Assembly: GCA_051867615.1 (NCBI GenBank)
Contig: JBJDYU010000009.1
Span: 1-20,989 of the forward strand
Length of the DNA stretch: 20,989 nt
From: RGIG5472 sp051867615
Lineage (GTDB): Bacteria; Bacillota; Clostridia; Oscillospirales; Oscillospiraceae
Direction: 5' to 3'
Of this stretch, positions 6,778 to 13,978 are shown piece after piece. How positions within the stretch are numbered: position 1 is the first letter of the stretch; each line of letters starts with the position of its first letter. The position numbers and the translations under genes are program-made. The notes under the pieces were generated by a model. The model did no database searches, had not been told where the DNA came from, and saw only the letters and a program-made list of their open reading frames with translations.

Positions 6778-7688
6778 CAGTGCGCTCCTCCTATGATATC
6801 TTTCAGATTCTCAATATGGTATTTTTCCATGACGCGGGGCAGGTCCGCCACGATATCGCGGCAGGCACAGGGCGAGACCAGGTTCGCCGCGCCCACCTCC
6901 ACCGCCGTGGCCCCCGCCAGCATCATTTCCACCACGTCCTCCGCCGTGGAGACGCCGCCGAGCCCAATGACGGGGATCTTCACCGCCTCATAGACCTGCC
7001 AGACCATGCGCAGGGCCAGCGGCAGCAGCGCGGGGCCGGACATACCGCCGGTGCGGTTGGCGATGACGGGCCGGCGGCGCTTTAAGTCGATGCGCATACC
7101 CATGACGGTGTTGATCAGGCTCACGCCGTCCGCGCCCGCGTCCTCGCAGGCCTTCGCGATGGCGGCGATGTCCGTGACGTTGGGCGAGAGCTTCAGGATC
7201 ACGGGTTTTTTCGTGACTTTCTTTACCTCCCTCGTCACCAGGGCCGCCGCGGCGGGGTCGGTGCCGAAGCTCATGCCGCCGCCGTGGACGTTGGGGCAGC
7301 TGACGTTCACCTCCAGCCAGCCCACCTCCTCGCAGGCATCCAGCTTCTCCGCCACCTCCGCGTACTCCTCCACGGAAAAGCCGCTGATATTCGCCATGAC
7401 GGGCTTGTGAAAGCACTGCCGCAGCCGGGGCAGCTCCCGCTCAATGACCGCGTCCACGCCCGGGTTCTGCAGGCCCACCGCGTTCAGCATCCCGCCCGCG
7501 CACTCCGCGATGCGGGGCGTGGGATTGCCGAAGCGCGGCTCTCTGGTGGTGCCCTTGAAAGAGAAGGTGCCGAGACAGTTGATATCGTACAGCTCCGCGA
7601 ACTCATAGCCGTAGCCGAAGGTGCCGCTGGCGGGAATGACGGGGTTCTCCAGCGGCAGGCCGCAAAGCTCCACACGGGTACTTACCAT
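6777..7688 (-). CDS. pyrD: Dihydroorotate dehydrogenase, class 1B catalytic subunit
   Basis: This FMN enzyme oxidises dihydroorotate to orotate and in class 1B passes electrons through PyrK to NAD. The 303-residue protein has PASGTFGYG (19-27), the FMN-contacting Lys45 in FKGTT, NAVGLQNPG (69-77) and the active-site base Cys131 in NVSCPN. GLGGVSTAEDVVEMMLAGA forms the C-terminal phosphate-binding region. Cysteine rather than serine as base, and the neighbouring pyrK, identify class 1B. Its start overlaps the pyrK end by 7 bp, with AAGGAGGAG inside the pyrK 3' end, consistent with equal production of the two subunits. Confidence 0.97.
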   Translation of the reverse strand: MVSTRVELCGLPLENPVIPASGTFGYGYEFAELYDINCLGTFSFKGTTREPRFGNPTPRIAECAGGMLNAVGLQNPGVDAVIERELPRLRQCFHKPVMANISGFSVEEYAEVAEKLDACEEVGWLEVNVSCPNVHGGGMSFGTDPAAAALVTREVKKVTKKPVILKLSPNVTDIAAIAKACEDAGADGVSLINTVMGMRIDLKRRRPVIANRTGGMSGPALLPLALRMVWQVYEAVKIPVIGLGGVSTAEDVVEMMLAGATAVEVGAANLVSPCACRDIVADLPRVMEKYHIENLKDIIGGAH

Positions 7689-8416
7689 ACGATCTCCTCC
7701 TTTTCCAGCACCGGGCCGTCCCGGCAGATGCGCTTATAGCCGTATTTCGTCTCGCAGCTGCAGCCCATGCAGGCGCCGAAGCCGCAGCCCATGCGTTCTT
7801 CAAAGCTGAACTCGCCGGAAGTCCTGCACTGCGCGTACACCGCCTTCAGCATAGCCTCCGGCCCGCAGGTGTAGAGAAAGCTGTACTCTCCCGCCTGCTC
7901 CATGGCGTCCGTCACAAAGCCCGGCACGCCGAAGCTGCCGTCCGCCGTGGCGGCGACGACCCGGACGCCCAGCGCCTCCAGCCTGTCCGCGTAAAACACG
8001 TCGTCTTTCGTGTTATAGCCCAGCACCGCGGTAACGCTCCTGCCCGCGGCGCGCAGCTCCTTTGCCAGCAGGTACATGGGGGCCACGCCCACGCCGCCGC
8101 CCACGAGCAGAGGCTTTTCTCCGCTCTTTTTCACGTCAAAGCCGTTGCCAAGGCCCGTCAGGATATCCAGCTCCTTTCCGGGGCGGAAAGCCGTCATGGC
8201 CTCCGTGCCATGGCCCAGGACCTTATAGAGGATGGTCACGCTTCCCTCGTCCCGGTCGCAGACGGAGATGGGCCGGCGGAGGAAAAAGCCCTCCAGCCGG
8301 ATATTGATGAACTGGCCCGGCGCGGTGATGGCCGAGGTATCGCCCGCCAGCACCATCTCCCAGGTGTCCCGGGCGATGGGACGGTTGGAAACCACCTTGA
8401 AAATACTCTGCCGCAT
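7682..8416 (-). CDS. pyrK: Dihydroorotate dehydrogenase electron-transfer subunit
   Basis: PyrK carries FAD and a [2Fe-2S] cluster and links PyrD to NAD. The 244-residue protein has a ferredoxin-reductase-like N-terminal domain with the FAD motif RRPIS (47-51). The nucleotide-binding stretch LLVGGGVGVAPMYLLA spans 103-118, and CGPEAML is at 184-190. The C-terminal cysteine cluster is C211-x4-C216-x2-C219-x11-C231. GGGAGGAG lies 6 nt before the ATG. It is the partner of the adjacent pyrD. Confidence 0.96.
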   Translation of the reverse strand: MRQSIFKVVSNRPIARDTWEMVLAGDTSAITAPGQFINIRLEGFFLRRPISVCDRDEGSVTILYKVLGHGTEAMTAFRPGKELDILTGLGNGFDVKKSGEKPLLVGGGVGVAPMYLLAKELRAAGRSVTAVLGYNTKDDVFYADRLEALGVRVVAATADGSFGVPGFVTDAMEQAGEYSFLYTCGPEAMLKAVYAQCRTSGEFSFEERMGCGFGACMGCSCETKYGYKRICRDGPVLEKEEIVW

Positions 8417-8430
8417 ACGTTACTCCTCCC

Positions 8431-8487
8431 TTACGCGCCGGCAGCGGAGACAGAAATGCTCATCTCCTCCGGCACGTCCAGCAGCAT
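8431..8487 (-). CDS. Possible 18-residue small ORF between pyrC and pyrK
   Basis: An ATG at 8487 with GGGAG 6 nt upstream opens an 18-codon frame reading MLLDVPEEMSISVSAAGA, which ends at TAA 14 nt before the pyrK start. The frame is continuous with pyrC across the pyrC TAG stop (eight codons from TAG to this ATG). It may therefore be a coupling peptide, a readthrough tail of pyrC, or the remnant of a longer pyrC C-terminus. I do not recognise the sequence, and chance is possible at this length. Confidence 0.3.
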   Translation of the reverse strand: MLLDVPEEMSISVSAAGA

Positions 8488-8508
8488 AATGTTCTCCCGC
8501 AGTATGGA

Positions 8509-9780
8509 CTACAGCGCCCGGGCCAAGGCTCCGCCCTTCCAGGCCACGCGGCCCTGCGCCACGGTGAGCAGGCACTCTCCCCGCACCGTCCAGCCGGCGA
8601 AGGGCGTGCTGCGTCCCATGGAGAGAAAATCCTCCGGGTCTATCACATATTCCTTTTCCAGATCAAAGACTGTAAAGTTCGCAGGCTTGCCGGCTTCAAA
8701 GGGCGCTTCGATGCCGAAGCGGCGGCAGGGCGCGAAGTGCAGCAGCTCCATCAGCCGCTCCATGGAGAGGACGCCGGTGCGGACCAGCTTCGTGTACAGC
8801 AGCGGGAAGGCCGTCTCAAGACCCACGATGCCCATCAGGCTCTTTTCCAGGCCCCGGCCCTTCTCCTCCGCGCTGTGGGGCGCGTGGTCCGTGGCGATCA
8901 TGTCGATGGTGCCGTCCGCCACGCCCTCCAGCAAAGCCTCCCGGTCAGAGCGGTCGCGCAGCGGCGGGTTCATCTTGAACCGGCCCTCCTCCTGCAGCAT
9001 GGAATCGTCCAGCAGCAGGTAGTGGGGCGCGGTCTCGCAGGTGACGTCCAGCCCCGCGCGCTTGGCCTCCCGGATCAGCGCCACGCTCTCCTTGGTTGAG
9101 ATGTGGCAGACGTGGTAGCCGCAGCCGGTCTCCTTCGCCAACTCCAGATCCCGCGCGATCTGCCGCCACTCAGACTCCGAGCAGATGCCCCTGTGCCCGT
9201 GGGCTTTGGCGTAGGCTCCGTCGTGGATATAGCCGCCGCGAAGCAGGCTGTTGTCCTCGCAGTGGGCCACGATGAGCTTCCCAAGGCTCCGGGCCTTTTT
9301 CATGGCGGCGCGCATCATCTCATCGCTCTGCACGCCCCGGCCGTCGTCGGAAAAGGCCACGACGTAGGGCGCGAGGGCTTCCATATCGGACAGCTCCTCC
9401 CCCCGCTCGCCCCGGGTGATGGTGCCGTAGGGCAGGACGCGGACGGCGGCGGTGCGCTCGATGGCCTCGAGCTGGGGCCGCAGGTTCTCCAGCGAGTCCG
9501 GCGCGGGGTTCAGGTTCGGCATGGCGCAGACCGCGGTATAGCCGCCCCGGGCCGCCGCGGCGCTGCCGCTGCCGATGGTCTCTTTATACAAAAAACCCGG
9601 CTCCCGAAGATGGACGTGCACATCAACGAAACCGGGCAAAAGAGAATACTGGCTGCCGTCAAGCACCTTCCCGACGGGAGGATGCTCCGCCAAAACCACG
9701 GCGCCGCCGGAAACACCGACATCCTCACGGGAAAATGCGCCGGAACGGAACACCTGCACGTTTTTCAAAACGAAATCCAT
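8509..9780 (-). CDS. pyrC: Dihydroorotase
   Basis: PyrC cyclises carbamoyl aspartate to dihydroorotate. The 423-residue zinc amidohydrolase has DVHVHLREPG (His55, His57, Arg59), FSDDG around Asp145/146, which in Bacillus/Aquifex-type enzymes bridges the metals, and AHCED (His173). Further on are YHVCHIST (His223/226), NPPLR near 271-275 and the catalytic Asp298 in ATDHAPH. The ATG at 9780 is preferred because AAGGAGG lies 8 nt upstream. An in-frame ATG at 9804 would put that ribosome binding site inside the coding region. It is the first gene of the pyrimidine operon. It ends with TAG, and the frame continues open beyond it for 25 codons. Confidence 0.95.
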   Translation of the reverse strand: MDFVLKNVQVFRSGAFSREDVGVSGGAVVLAEHPPVGKVLDGSQYSLLPGFVDVHVHLREPGFLYKETIGSGSAAAARGGYTAVCAMPNLNPAPDSLENLRPQLEAIERTAAVRVLPYGTITRGERGEELSDMEALAPYVVAFSDDGRGVQSDEMMRAAMKKARSLGKLIVAHCEDNSLLRGGYIHDGAYAKAHGHRGICSESEWRQIARDLELAKETGCGYHVCHISTKESVALIREAKRAGLDVTCETAPHYLLLDDSMLQEEGRFKMNPPLRDRSDREALLEGVADGTIDMIATDHAPHSAEEKGRGLEKSLMGIVGLETAFPLLYTKLVRTGVLSMERLMELLHFAPCRRFGIEAPFEAGKPANFTVFDLEKEYVIDPEDFLSMGRSTPFAGWTVRGECLLTVAQGRVAWKGGALARAL

Positions 9781-9836
9781 GACATTCCCCTCCTTCTCAG
9801 GCACAATACTGCCTTATTCTGGCTTAAACTTTTGAT

Positions 9837-9865
9837 ATGTTAGCACAACCGTTTCCGGATTGCAA
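9837..9865 (-). promoter_or_regulatory. Promoter of the pyrimidine operon
   Basis: On the minus strand TTGCAA (9865-9860), a 17-nt spacer and TAACAT (9842-9837) form a sigma-A-like promoter, with start near 9830 and about 50 nt of 5' leader to pyrC. Confidence 0.7.
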
Positions 9866-9869
9866 GGCC

Positions 9870-9902
9870 CTTTTTCCGCTTTCGCCGCCCGGGGCGGAAA
9901 AG
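9870..9902 (-). other. Hairpin upstream of the pyrC promoter
   Basis: CTTTTCCGC and GCGGAAAAAG (minus strand) pair as an imperfect 9-bp stem with a bulged A, around a GC-rich loop. It lies immediately upstream of the proximal pyrC -35 box and downstream of a distal promoter candidate. No T-run follows, so it is not a clear terminator. Confidence 0.4.
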
Positions 9903-9910
9903 CTTGTAGG

Positions 9911-9940
9911 ATTGCACAGGCGTTTTTTCGCTTTTGTCAA
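9911..9940 (-). promoter_or_regulatory. Weak distal promoter candidate for the pyrimidine operon
   Basis: On the minus strand a consensus TTGACA (9940-9935) is followed after 18 nt by TGCAAT (9916-9911), which matches the -10 consensus at four of six bases. A transcript from here would contain the 9870-9902 hairpin. Confidence 0.3.
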
Positions 9941-10029
9941 AAATTTTACACCCTTTTGGCAAAAACAGCGGCAATTTGCCACTTTTTCCCCTGTTTCAAC
10001 ACATTTTATCGAAAATTCGCAAAATTATT

Positions 10030-10043
10030 CGGGAAATTTCCCG
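10030..10043. promoter_or_regulatory. 14-bp perfect palindrome, candidate operator
   Basis: CGGGAAATTTCCCG is a perfect palindrome 22 bp upstream of the purE -35 box. The half-site ATTTCCCG recurs at 10075-10082, between the purE -35 and -10 boxes. The two half-sites are 40 bp apart, about four helical turns, which fits a dimeric regulator bound on one face. The regulator is unknown. Confidence 0.45.
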
Positions 10044-10065
10044 CAAGAATGGGCATTTCGGTATA

Positions 10066-10094
10066 TTGACGCACATTTCCCGGACAGATATAAT
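10066..10094 (+). promoter_or_regulatory. Sigma-A promoter of the purine operon
   Basis: TTGACG (10066-10071), a 17-bp spacer and a perfect TATAAT (10089-10094) predict transcription starting near 10101-10103, about 10-14 nt before the riboswitch. Confidence 0.9.
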
Positions 10095-10112
10095 AAGGAA
10101 GTAATTCAACAA

Positions 10113-10182
10113 CGCGCGCGGCTACTGGCGGAAGTGGACGACCCACAGGGGAACCGTGCGTATGAGTGCCGACCGCCTGGGC
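10113..10182 (+). promoter_or_regulatory. ZTP/ZMP riboswitch (pfl motif)
   Basis: This leader matches the pfl/ZTP riboswitch, which senses the purine intermediate ZMP/ZTP and so reports 10-formyltetrahydrofolate shortage. P1 pairs 10115-10121 with 10154-10160. The conserved ACTGGCGGAA follows, then P2 GTGG/CCAC (10134-10137 with 10143-10146), the conserved GGGGAACCG, and the 3' signature GCCGACCGCCTGGGCA. A pseudoknot forms between GGCGG (10127-10131) and CCGCC (10173-10177). Ligand binding should hold the 3' strand and prevent the overlapping terminator, turning on the operon. The operon includes PurN and AICAR transformylase, the two enzymes using that folate. Confidence 0.9.
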
Positions 10183-10232
10183 AGACTGCATCTTCACAAG
10201 TGAAGAGACCGGTCTGTCCTTTTATCTTTTTT
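10179..10232 (+). terminator. ZTP-riboswitch terminator before purE
   Basis: GGGCAGACT (10179-10187) pairs with GGTCTGTCC (10211-10219, including two G-T pairs). An inner perfect hairpin CTTCAC-AA-GTGAAG lies at 10192-10205. TTTTATCTTTTTT follows. The 5' arm begins inside the riboswitch 3' signature, so aptamer and terminator are mutually exclusive. The T-tract touches the purE ribosome binding site. Confidence 0.88.
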
Positions 10233-10243
10233 AGGAGGGTACT

Positions 10244-10735
10244 ATGAAGAAAGTTGGCATTGTCCTCGGCAGCAAGAGCGATCTGCCCGTGATGGAAAAG
10301 GCCATGGGCGTATTGCAAGAATATGGCGTCCCTATGGAAGTACACGTATTTTCCGCTCATCGGTGTCCGAATGAGGCAAGAGAGTTTGCCCTGTCGGCGC
10401 GGGAGAGCGGATTTTCTGTTTTGATCGCCGCGGCGGGCATGGCGGCCCATCTCGCGGGCGCTCTCGCGGCGAACACCACTTTGCCTGTCATCGGCGTTCC
10501 CTGCAAGTCCGCCGCTCTGGACGGGATGGACGCGCTGCTCTCTACCGTCATGATGCCCTCCGGCATCCCGGTGGCCACCGTGGCCATCGACGGAGCGAAG
10601 AACGCCGCCCTCCTCGCCATTGAGATCATGGCCGTGACGGACGAGACTCTGGCGGAGAAGCTGGCCGCGGCGAGAGCCGCCGCCACCGCCGACGTGCTGC
10701 GCGCCGACGCGGAGCTGAACGCCAAATACCACTGA
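10244..10735 (+). CDS. purE: 5-(carboxyamino)imidazole ribonucleotide mutase / AIR carboxylase catalytic subunit
   Basis: PurE produces CAIR in IMP synthesis. The 163-residue protein has GSKSD (9-13), the active-site SAHR (37-40), an AAAGMAAHLAG loop (62-72) in place of the usual AGAGGAAHLPG, and IDGAKNAALLA (115-125). Size and SAHR fit the short class I type. AGGAGGG lies 4 nt before the ATG. It is first in the purine operon behind the ZTP riboswitch. No purK, the usual partner of class I PurE, lies in this window, so it either sits elsewhere or the enzyme works directly with carbon dioxide. The sequence does not decide this. Confidence 0.95.
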   Translation: MKKVGIVLGSKSDLPVMEKAMGVLQEYGVPMEVHVFSAHRCPNEAREFALSARESGFSVLIAAAGMAAHLAGALAANTTLPVIGVPCKSAALDGMDALLSTVMMPSGIPVATVAIDGAKNAALLAIEIMAVTDETLAEKLAAARAAATADVLRADAELNAKYH

Positions 10736-10795
10736 ACCGTTTTTCCTTTATTACATTATCATAAACGATTATTTATTTTTATGGAGGACAAGACT

Positions 10796-11476
10796 ATGAA
10801 GCTCGTGTACACTGGTAAGACCAAGAACGTTTACGCTCTTGACAACGGCAACTATATGCTGAAGTTCAAGGACGACTGCACCGGCAAGGACGGCGTGTTC
10901 GATCCCGGCGAGAACTCCGTGGGCCTGACCATCGAGGGCGTGGGCGATGTGAACCTGCGTATGTCCATCTATTTCTTTGAGAAGATCAACGCCGCCGGCA
11001 TCCGCACCCACTTCGTCAGCGCGGATCTGGCCAACACCACCATGGAGGTCCTGCCTGCCAAGGTCTTCGGCCACGGTCTGGAGGTCATCTGCCGCCACAA
11101 GGCCGTGGGCAGCTTCTTCCGCCGCTATGGCCAGTACATTGAGGAGGGCGCCGATCTGCCCGCCTATGTGGAGACCACCTTCAAAAACGACGCGCTGGGC
11201 GATCCTCTGGTGACCAAGGACGGTCTGGTGGCTCTCGGCGTCATGACCGAGCAGCAGTATGATGACATCAAGGATATGACCCAGAAGATCACCCAGATCG
11301 TGGCGGACGACCTGAAGGAAAAGGGTCTGGTGCTGTACGACATCAAGTTCGAGTACGGCTACGACGCCGAGGGCAAGGTCATGCTCATCGACGAGATCGC
11401 CTCCGGCAATATGCGCGTGTACAAGGACGGCAAGTATATCGATCCCATGACGCTGTCCGAGCTGTTCTTTGCGTAA
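10796..11476 (+). CDS. purC: Phosphoribosylaminoimidazole-succinocarboxamide synthase (SAICAR synthetase), divergent form
   Basis: PurC ligates aspartate to CAIR using ATP. The 226-residue protein has the opening GKTKNVYAL (7-15) and GENSVGLTIEG, LEVICRHKAVGS (the family's EVxxRxxxxGS region), KNDALGDPLV and LYDIKFEYG (the family LxDxKxEFG signature). The usual DEISPDTCRLW block is replaced by DEIASGNMRVY, so it is a divergent branch. I chose ATG 10796 because GGAGG lies 8 nt upstream. An in-frame ATG at 10781 overlaps that ribosome binding site. A 45-bp AT-rich gap follows purE. Its stop overlaps the purF start by one base. Confidence 0.92.
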   Translation: MKLVYTGKTKNVYALDNGNYMLKFKDDCTGKDGVFDPGENSVGLTIEGVGDVNLRMSIYFFEKINAAGIRTHFVSADLANTTMEVLPAKVFGHGLEVICRHKAVGSFFRRYGQYIEEGADLPAYVETTFKNDALGDPLVTKDGLVALGVMTEQQYDDIKDMTQKITQIVADDLKEKGLVLYDIKFEYGYDAEGKVMLIDEIASGNMRVYKDGKYIDPMTLSELFFA

Positions 11477-12900
11477 TGGGCGGCTTCTTTGGCGCGGTCT
11501 CCCGCCGCGATATCGTGCTGGACGTCTTTTTCGGCGTGGACTACCACAGCCACCTCGGCACCCGCCGGGGCGGTATGGTCATCCACGACGCAAAGGACGG
11601 CTTCCAGCGGCAGATCCACAATATTGAAAACACCCCCTTCCGCACCAAGTTCGAGCAGGACTTAAACAGCTTCCACGGCTGCAGCGGCATCGGCTGCATC
11701 AGCGATTCCGATCCCCAGCCCCTGCTGGTCCGCTCCCATTTGGGACTGTACGCCATCACCACCATCGGCATCATCAACAACGCAAACGAGCTGGTGGAGA
11801 AGTATTTCTCCGACCATGGACACCAGTTCATGGCCATGAGCTCCGGCGCGGTGAATTCCACGGAGCTGGTGGCGGCCCTTATCAACCAGAAGGACGATCT
11901 TGTCTCCGGCATCCTCCACGCCCAGGAGTCCATTTCCGGCTCCCTGACCCTGCTCATCCTGACGGAGAAGGGCGAGATCATCGCCGCCCGGGACAGGCTG
12001 GGCCGCCTTCCCATCCTCGTGGGACAAAACGAGGATGGCTGCTGCGTCTCCTTTGAGTCCTTCGCCTACCACAAGCTGGGCTACGAGGACGCCTATGAGC
12101 TGGGCCCCCGGGAGATCGTGCGTCTCACGCCGGAGGGCTATGAGACCATCTCTCCCGCCGGGGAGGAAATGAAGATCTGCGCCTTCCTCTGGACCTACTA
12201 CGGCTATCCCAACTCCCGCTACGAGGGCAAAAACGTGGAGGTCATGCGCTACCGCAACGGCGAGATCATGGCCCGGGACGAGATGAGCCGCGGCCAGCTG
12301 CCGGAGGTGGACTGCGTCGCCGGCGTTCCCGACTCCGGCCTGCCCCACGCCATCGGCTTCGCCAACCGAAGCGGCAAGCCCTTCGCCCGGCCCTTCGTCA
12401 AGTACACCCCCACCTGGCCCCGCTCCTTCATGCCCGCGAACCAGGAGGTGCGCAATCAGGTGGCGAAGATGAAGCAGATCCCCGTACCGGAGCTGATCGA
12501 GGGCAAGAAGCTGCTGTTCGTGGACGATTCCATCGTCCGCGGCACCCAGCTGCGGGAGACGGTGGAATTCCTCTATAACTCCGGCGCGGAGGAGGTGCAT
12601 ATGCGCTCCGCCTGCCCGCCCATCATGTACGGCTGTAAGTTCTTGAACTTCTCCCGCAGCAAATCGGACATGGAGCTGCTGGCGCGCCGCATCGTGCAGG
12701 AGCTGGAGGGCGACGAGGGCCAGGAGCATCTCGCGGAATACGCCGACGGCACCTCCGAGCGCGGCAAGTGCCTGCTGCACGCCATCTGCGAAAAATTCGG
12801 CTTCAGCTCTCTGGGCTACCAGTCCCTCAGCGGCCTGCTGGAAGCCATCGGCATCGACCCGGACAAGGTCTGCACCTACTGCTGGAGCGGCAAGGAATAA
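11476..12900 (+). CDS. purF: PurF-like amidophosphoribosyltransferase lacking the glutaminase active site
   Basis: PurF normally uses glutamine to turn PRPP into phosphoribosylamine, the first purine step. In this 474-residue protein the phosphoribosyltransferase half is intact: VPDSG, KYTPTWPRSF and the PRPP loop LFVDDSIVRGTQLR (347-360). Four cysteines (Cys235, Cys387, Cys466, Cys469 in CTYCWSG) match the [4Fe-4S] ligands of Bacillus PurF. The N-terminal glutaminase fold is present but its catalytic Cys1 is missing: the protein begins MGGFFG where MCGIFG is expected. The HVRYST and HNGNL motifs are replaced by CISDSDP and TIGIINN. It may use free ammonia or a partner glutaminase. It has no strong ribosome binding site, and its start overlaps the purC stop (TAATG). 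Confidence 0.9.
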   Translation: MGGFFGAVSRRDIVLDVFFGVDYHSHLGTRRGGMVIHDAKDGFQRQIHNIENTPFRTKFEQDLNSFHGCSGIGCISDSDPQPLLVRSHLGLYAITTIGIINNANELVEKYFSDHGHQFMAMSSGAVNSTELVAALINQKDDLVSGILHAQESISGSLTLLILTEKGEIIAARDRLGRLPILVGQNEDGCCVSFESFAYHKLGYEDAYELGPREIVRLTPEGYETISPAGEEMKICAFLWTYYGYPNSRYEGKNVEVMRYRNGEIMARDEMSRGQLPEVDCVAGVPDSGLPHAIGFANRSGKPFARPFVKYTPTWPRSFMPANQEVRNQVAKMKQIPVPELIEGKKLLFVDDSIVRGTQLRETVEFLYNSGAEEVHMRSACPPIMYGCKFLNFSRSKSDMELLARRIVQELEGDEGQEHLAEYADGTSERGKCLLHAICEKFGFSSLGYQSLSGLLEAIGIDPDKVCTYCWSGKE

Positions 12901-12940
12901 TTCCCCCTCTCCAAAATTCTGATGAAAGCGAGCGAGTGAC

Positions 12941-13978
12941 ATGAGCAAAAGTTTTTCCGCCTCCTATGCCGCCGCGGGCGTTGACATCACCGCGGGATAC
13001 GAGGGCGTACGCCTGATGAAAAAGCACGTGGAGCGCACCGTCATCCCCGGCGTGGTCTCCGGCATCGGCGGCTTCGGCGGCCTGTTCGCCCCGGACCTGG
13101 CCGGTATGCGCGAGCCGGTGCTGGTCAGCGGCACCGACGGCGTGGGCACGAAGCTGCGCATCGCGCAGCTGCTGGACAAGCACGACACCGTGGGCATCGA
13201 CTGCGTGGCCATGTGCGTCAACGACATCATCTGCTGCGGCGCAAAGCCCCTGTTTTTCCTCGATTACATCGCCATCGGCAAGAACAAGCCCGAGAAAGTA
13301 GCCGACATCGTCGCTGGCGTGGCCGAGGGCTGCGTGCAGTCCGGCTGCGCCCTCATCGGCGGCGAGACCGCCGAGCATCCCGGCATGATGGCCGAGGACG
13401 ACTACGACCTGGCGGGCTTTTCCGTGGGTGTGGCAGACAAAGAAAAGCTCATCGACCCCGCCGCCATGCGGGCGGGAGACGTGATCCTGGCCCTGCCCTC
13501 CTCCGGCCTCCACTCCAACGGCTATTCCCTGGTGCGCAAGGTCTTCCGCGTGGAGGAGGCCGACCTCGGCGTCTACTCCGCGGAGCTGGGCCAGACTCTG
13601 GGCGAGGCCCTGCTGACCCCCACCAAGATCTATGTGAAGCCCGTTCTGGCCGCCCTGGCGGCGTCGGAGATCCACGGCCTGAGCCATATCACCGGCGGCG
13701 GCTTCTATGAGAACATCCCCCGCGCCATCCCCGACGGCCTCTGCGCCAAGATCGACAAGGCGGCCATCCGCATCCCCCCCATCTTCCGGCTGCTCCAGTC
13801 CACCGGCGATATCCCCGAGCGGGATATGTTCAACACCTACAACATGGGCGTGGGCATGGCCGTGATCGTGAGCCGCGACAGCGCTGACAGCGCCATGGCG
13901 GCCCTGAAGGCCGAAGGCTGCGAGGCCTATGTGCTGGGCGAGGTCGCCGAGGGCGAGGACAAGGTGACGCTATGCTGA
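12941..13978 (+). CDS. purM: Phosphoribosylformylglycinamidine cyclo-ligase (AIR synthetase)
   Basis: PurM closes the imidazole ring, converting FGAM to AIR with ATP. The 345-residue protein has YAAAGVDI (9-16), GTDGVGTK (64-71), CVAMCVNDI near 88-96, GGETAEHPGM (about 140-149), PSSGLHSNGYSLVR and HITGGGFYENIPR, all in family order and with normal length. It lies 40 bp after purF with only a weak ribosome binding site (GCGAG/GAGTGAC) and overlaps purN by 7 bp. Confidence 0.97.
   Translation: MSKSFSASYAAAGVDITAGYEGVRLMKKHVERTVIPGVVSGIGGFGGLFAPDLAGMREPVLVSGTDGVGTKLRIAQLLDKHDTVGIDCVAMCVNDIICCGAKPLFFLDYIAIGKNKPEKVADIVAGVAEGCVQSGCALIGGETAEHPGMMAEDDYDLAGFSVGVADKEKLIDPAAMRAGDVILALPSSGLHSNGYSLVRKVFRVEEADLGVYSAELGQTLGEALLTPTKIYVKPVLAALAASEIHGLSHITGGGFYENIPRAIPDGLCAKIDKAAIRIPPIFRLLQSTGDIPERDMFNTYNMGVGMAVIVSRDSADSAMAALKAEGCEAYVLGEVAEGEDKVTLC

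Larger units (their letters stand above)
9781..10243. other. Divergent control region between pyrC and purE
   Basis: This 463-bp gap separates the pyrimidine operon (minus) from the purine operon (plus) and contains no gene I can support. It holds a good pyrC promoter, a weaker distal candidate, a hairpin, an AT-rich stretch (about 9935-10060) with several short inverted repeats, a 14-bp palindrome, the purE promoter and a ZTP riboswitch with terminator. The pyrC side has only about 50 nt of leader, too short for a PyrR-type attenuator. Confidence 0.8.

Noticed and set aside
9870..9902. Hairpin as a terminator for either strand
   Set aside because: Neither strand has a T-run after the stem, and no gene ends nearby.
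10162..10203. A 13-codon ATG-led frame inside the purE leader, as a possible leader peptide
   Set aside because: It has no ribosome binding site and falls wholly within the conserved ZTP riboswitch and its terminator, which explain the sequence.
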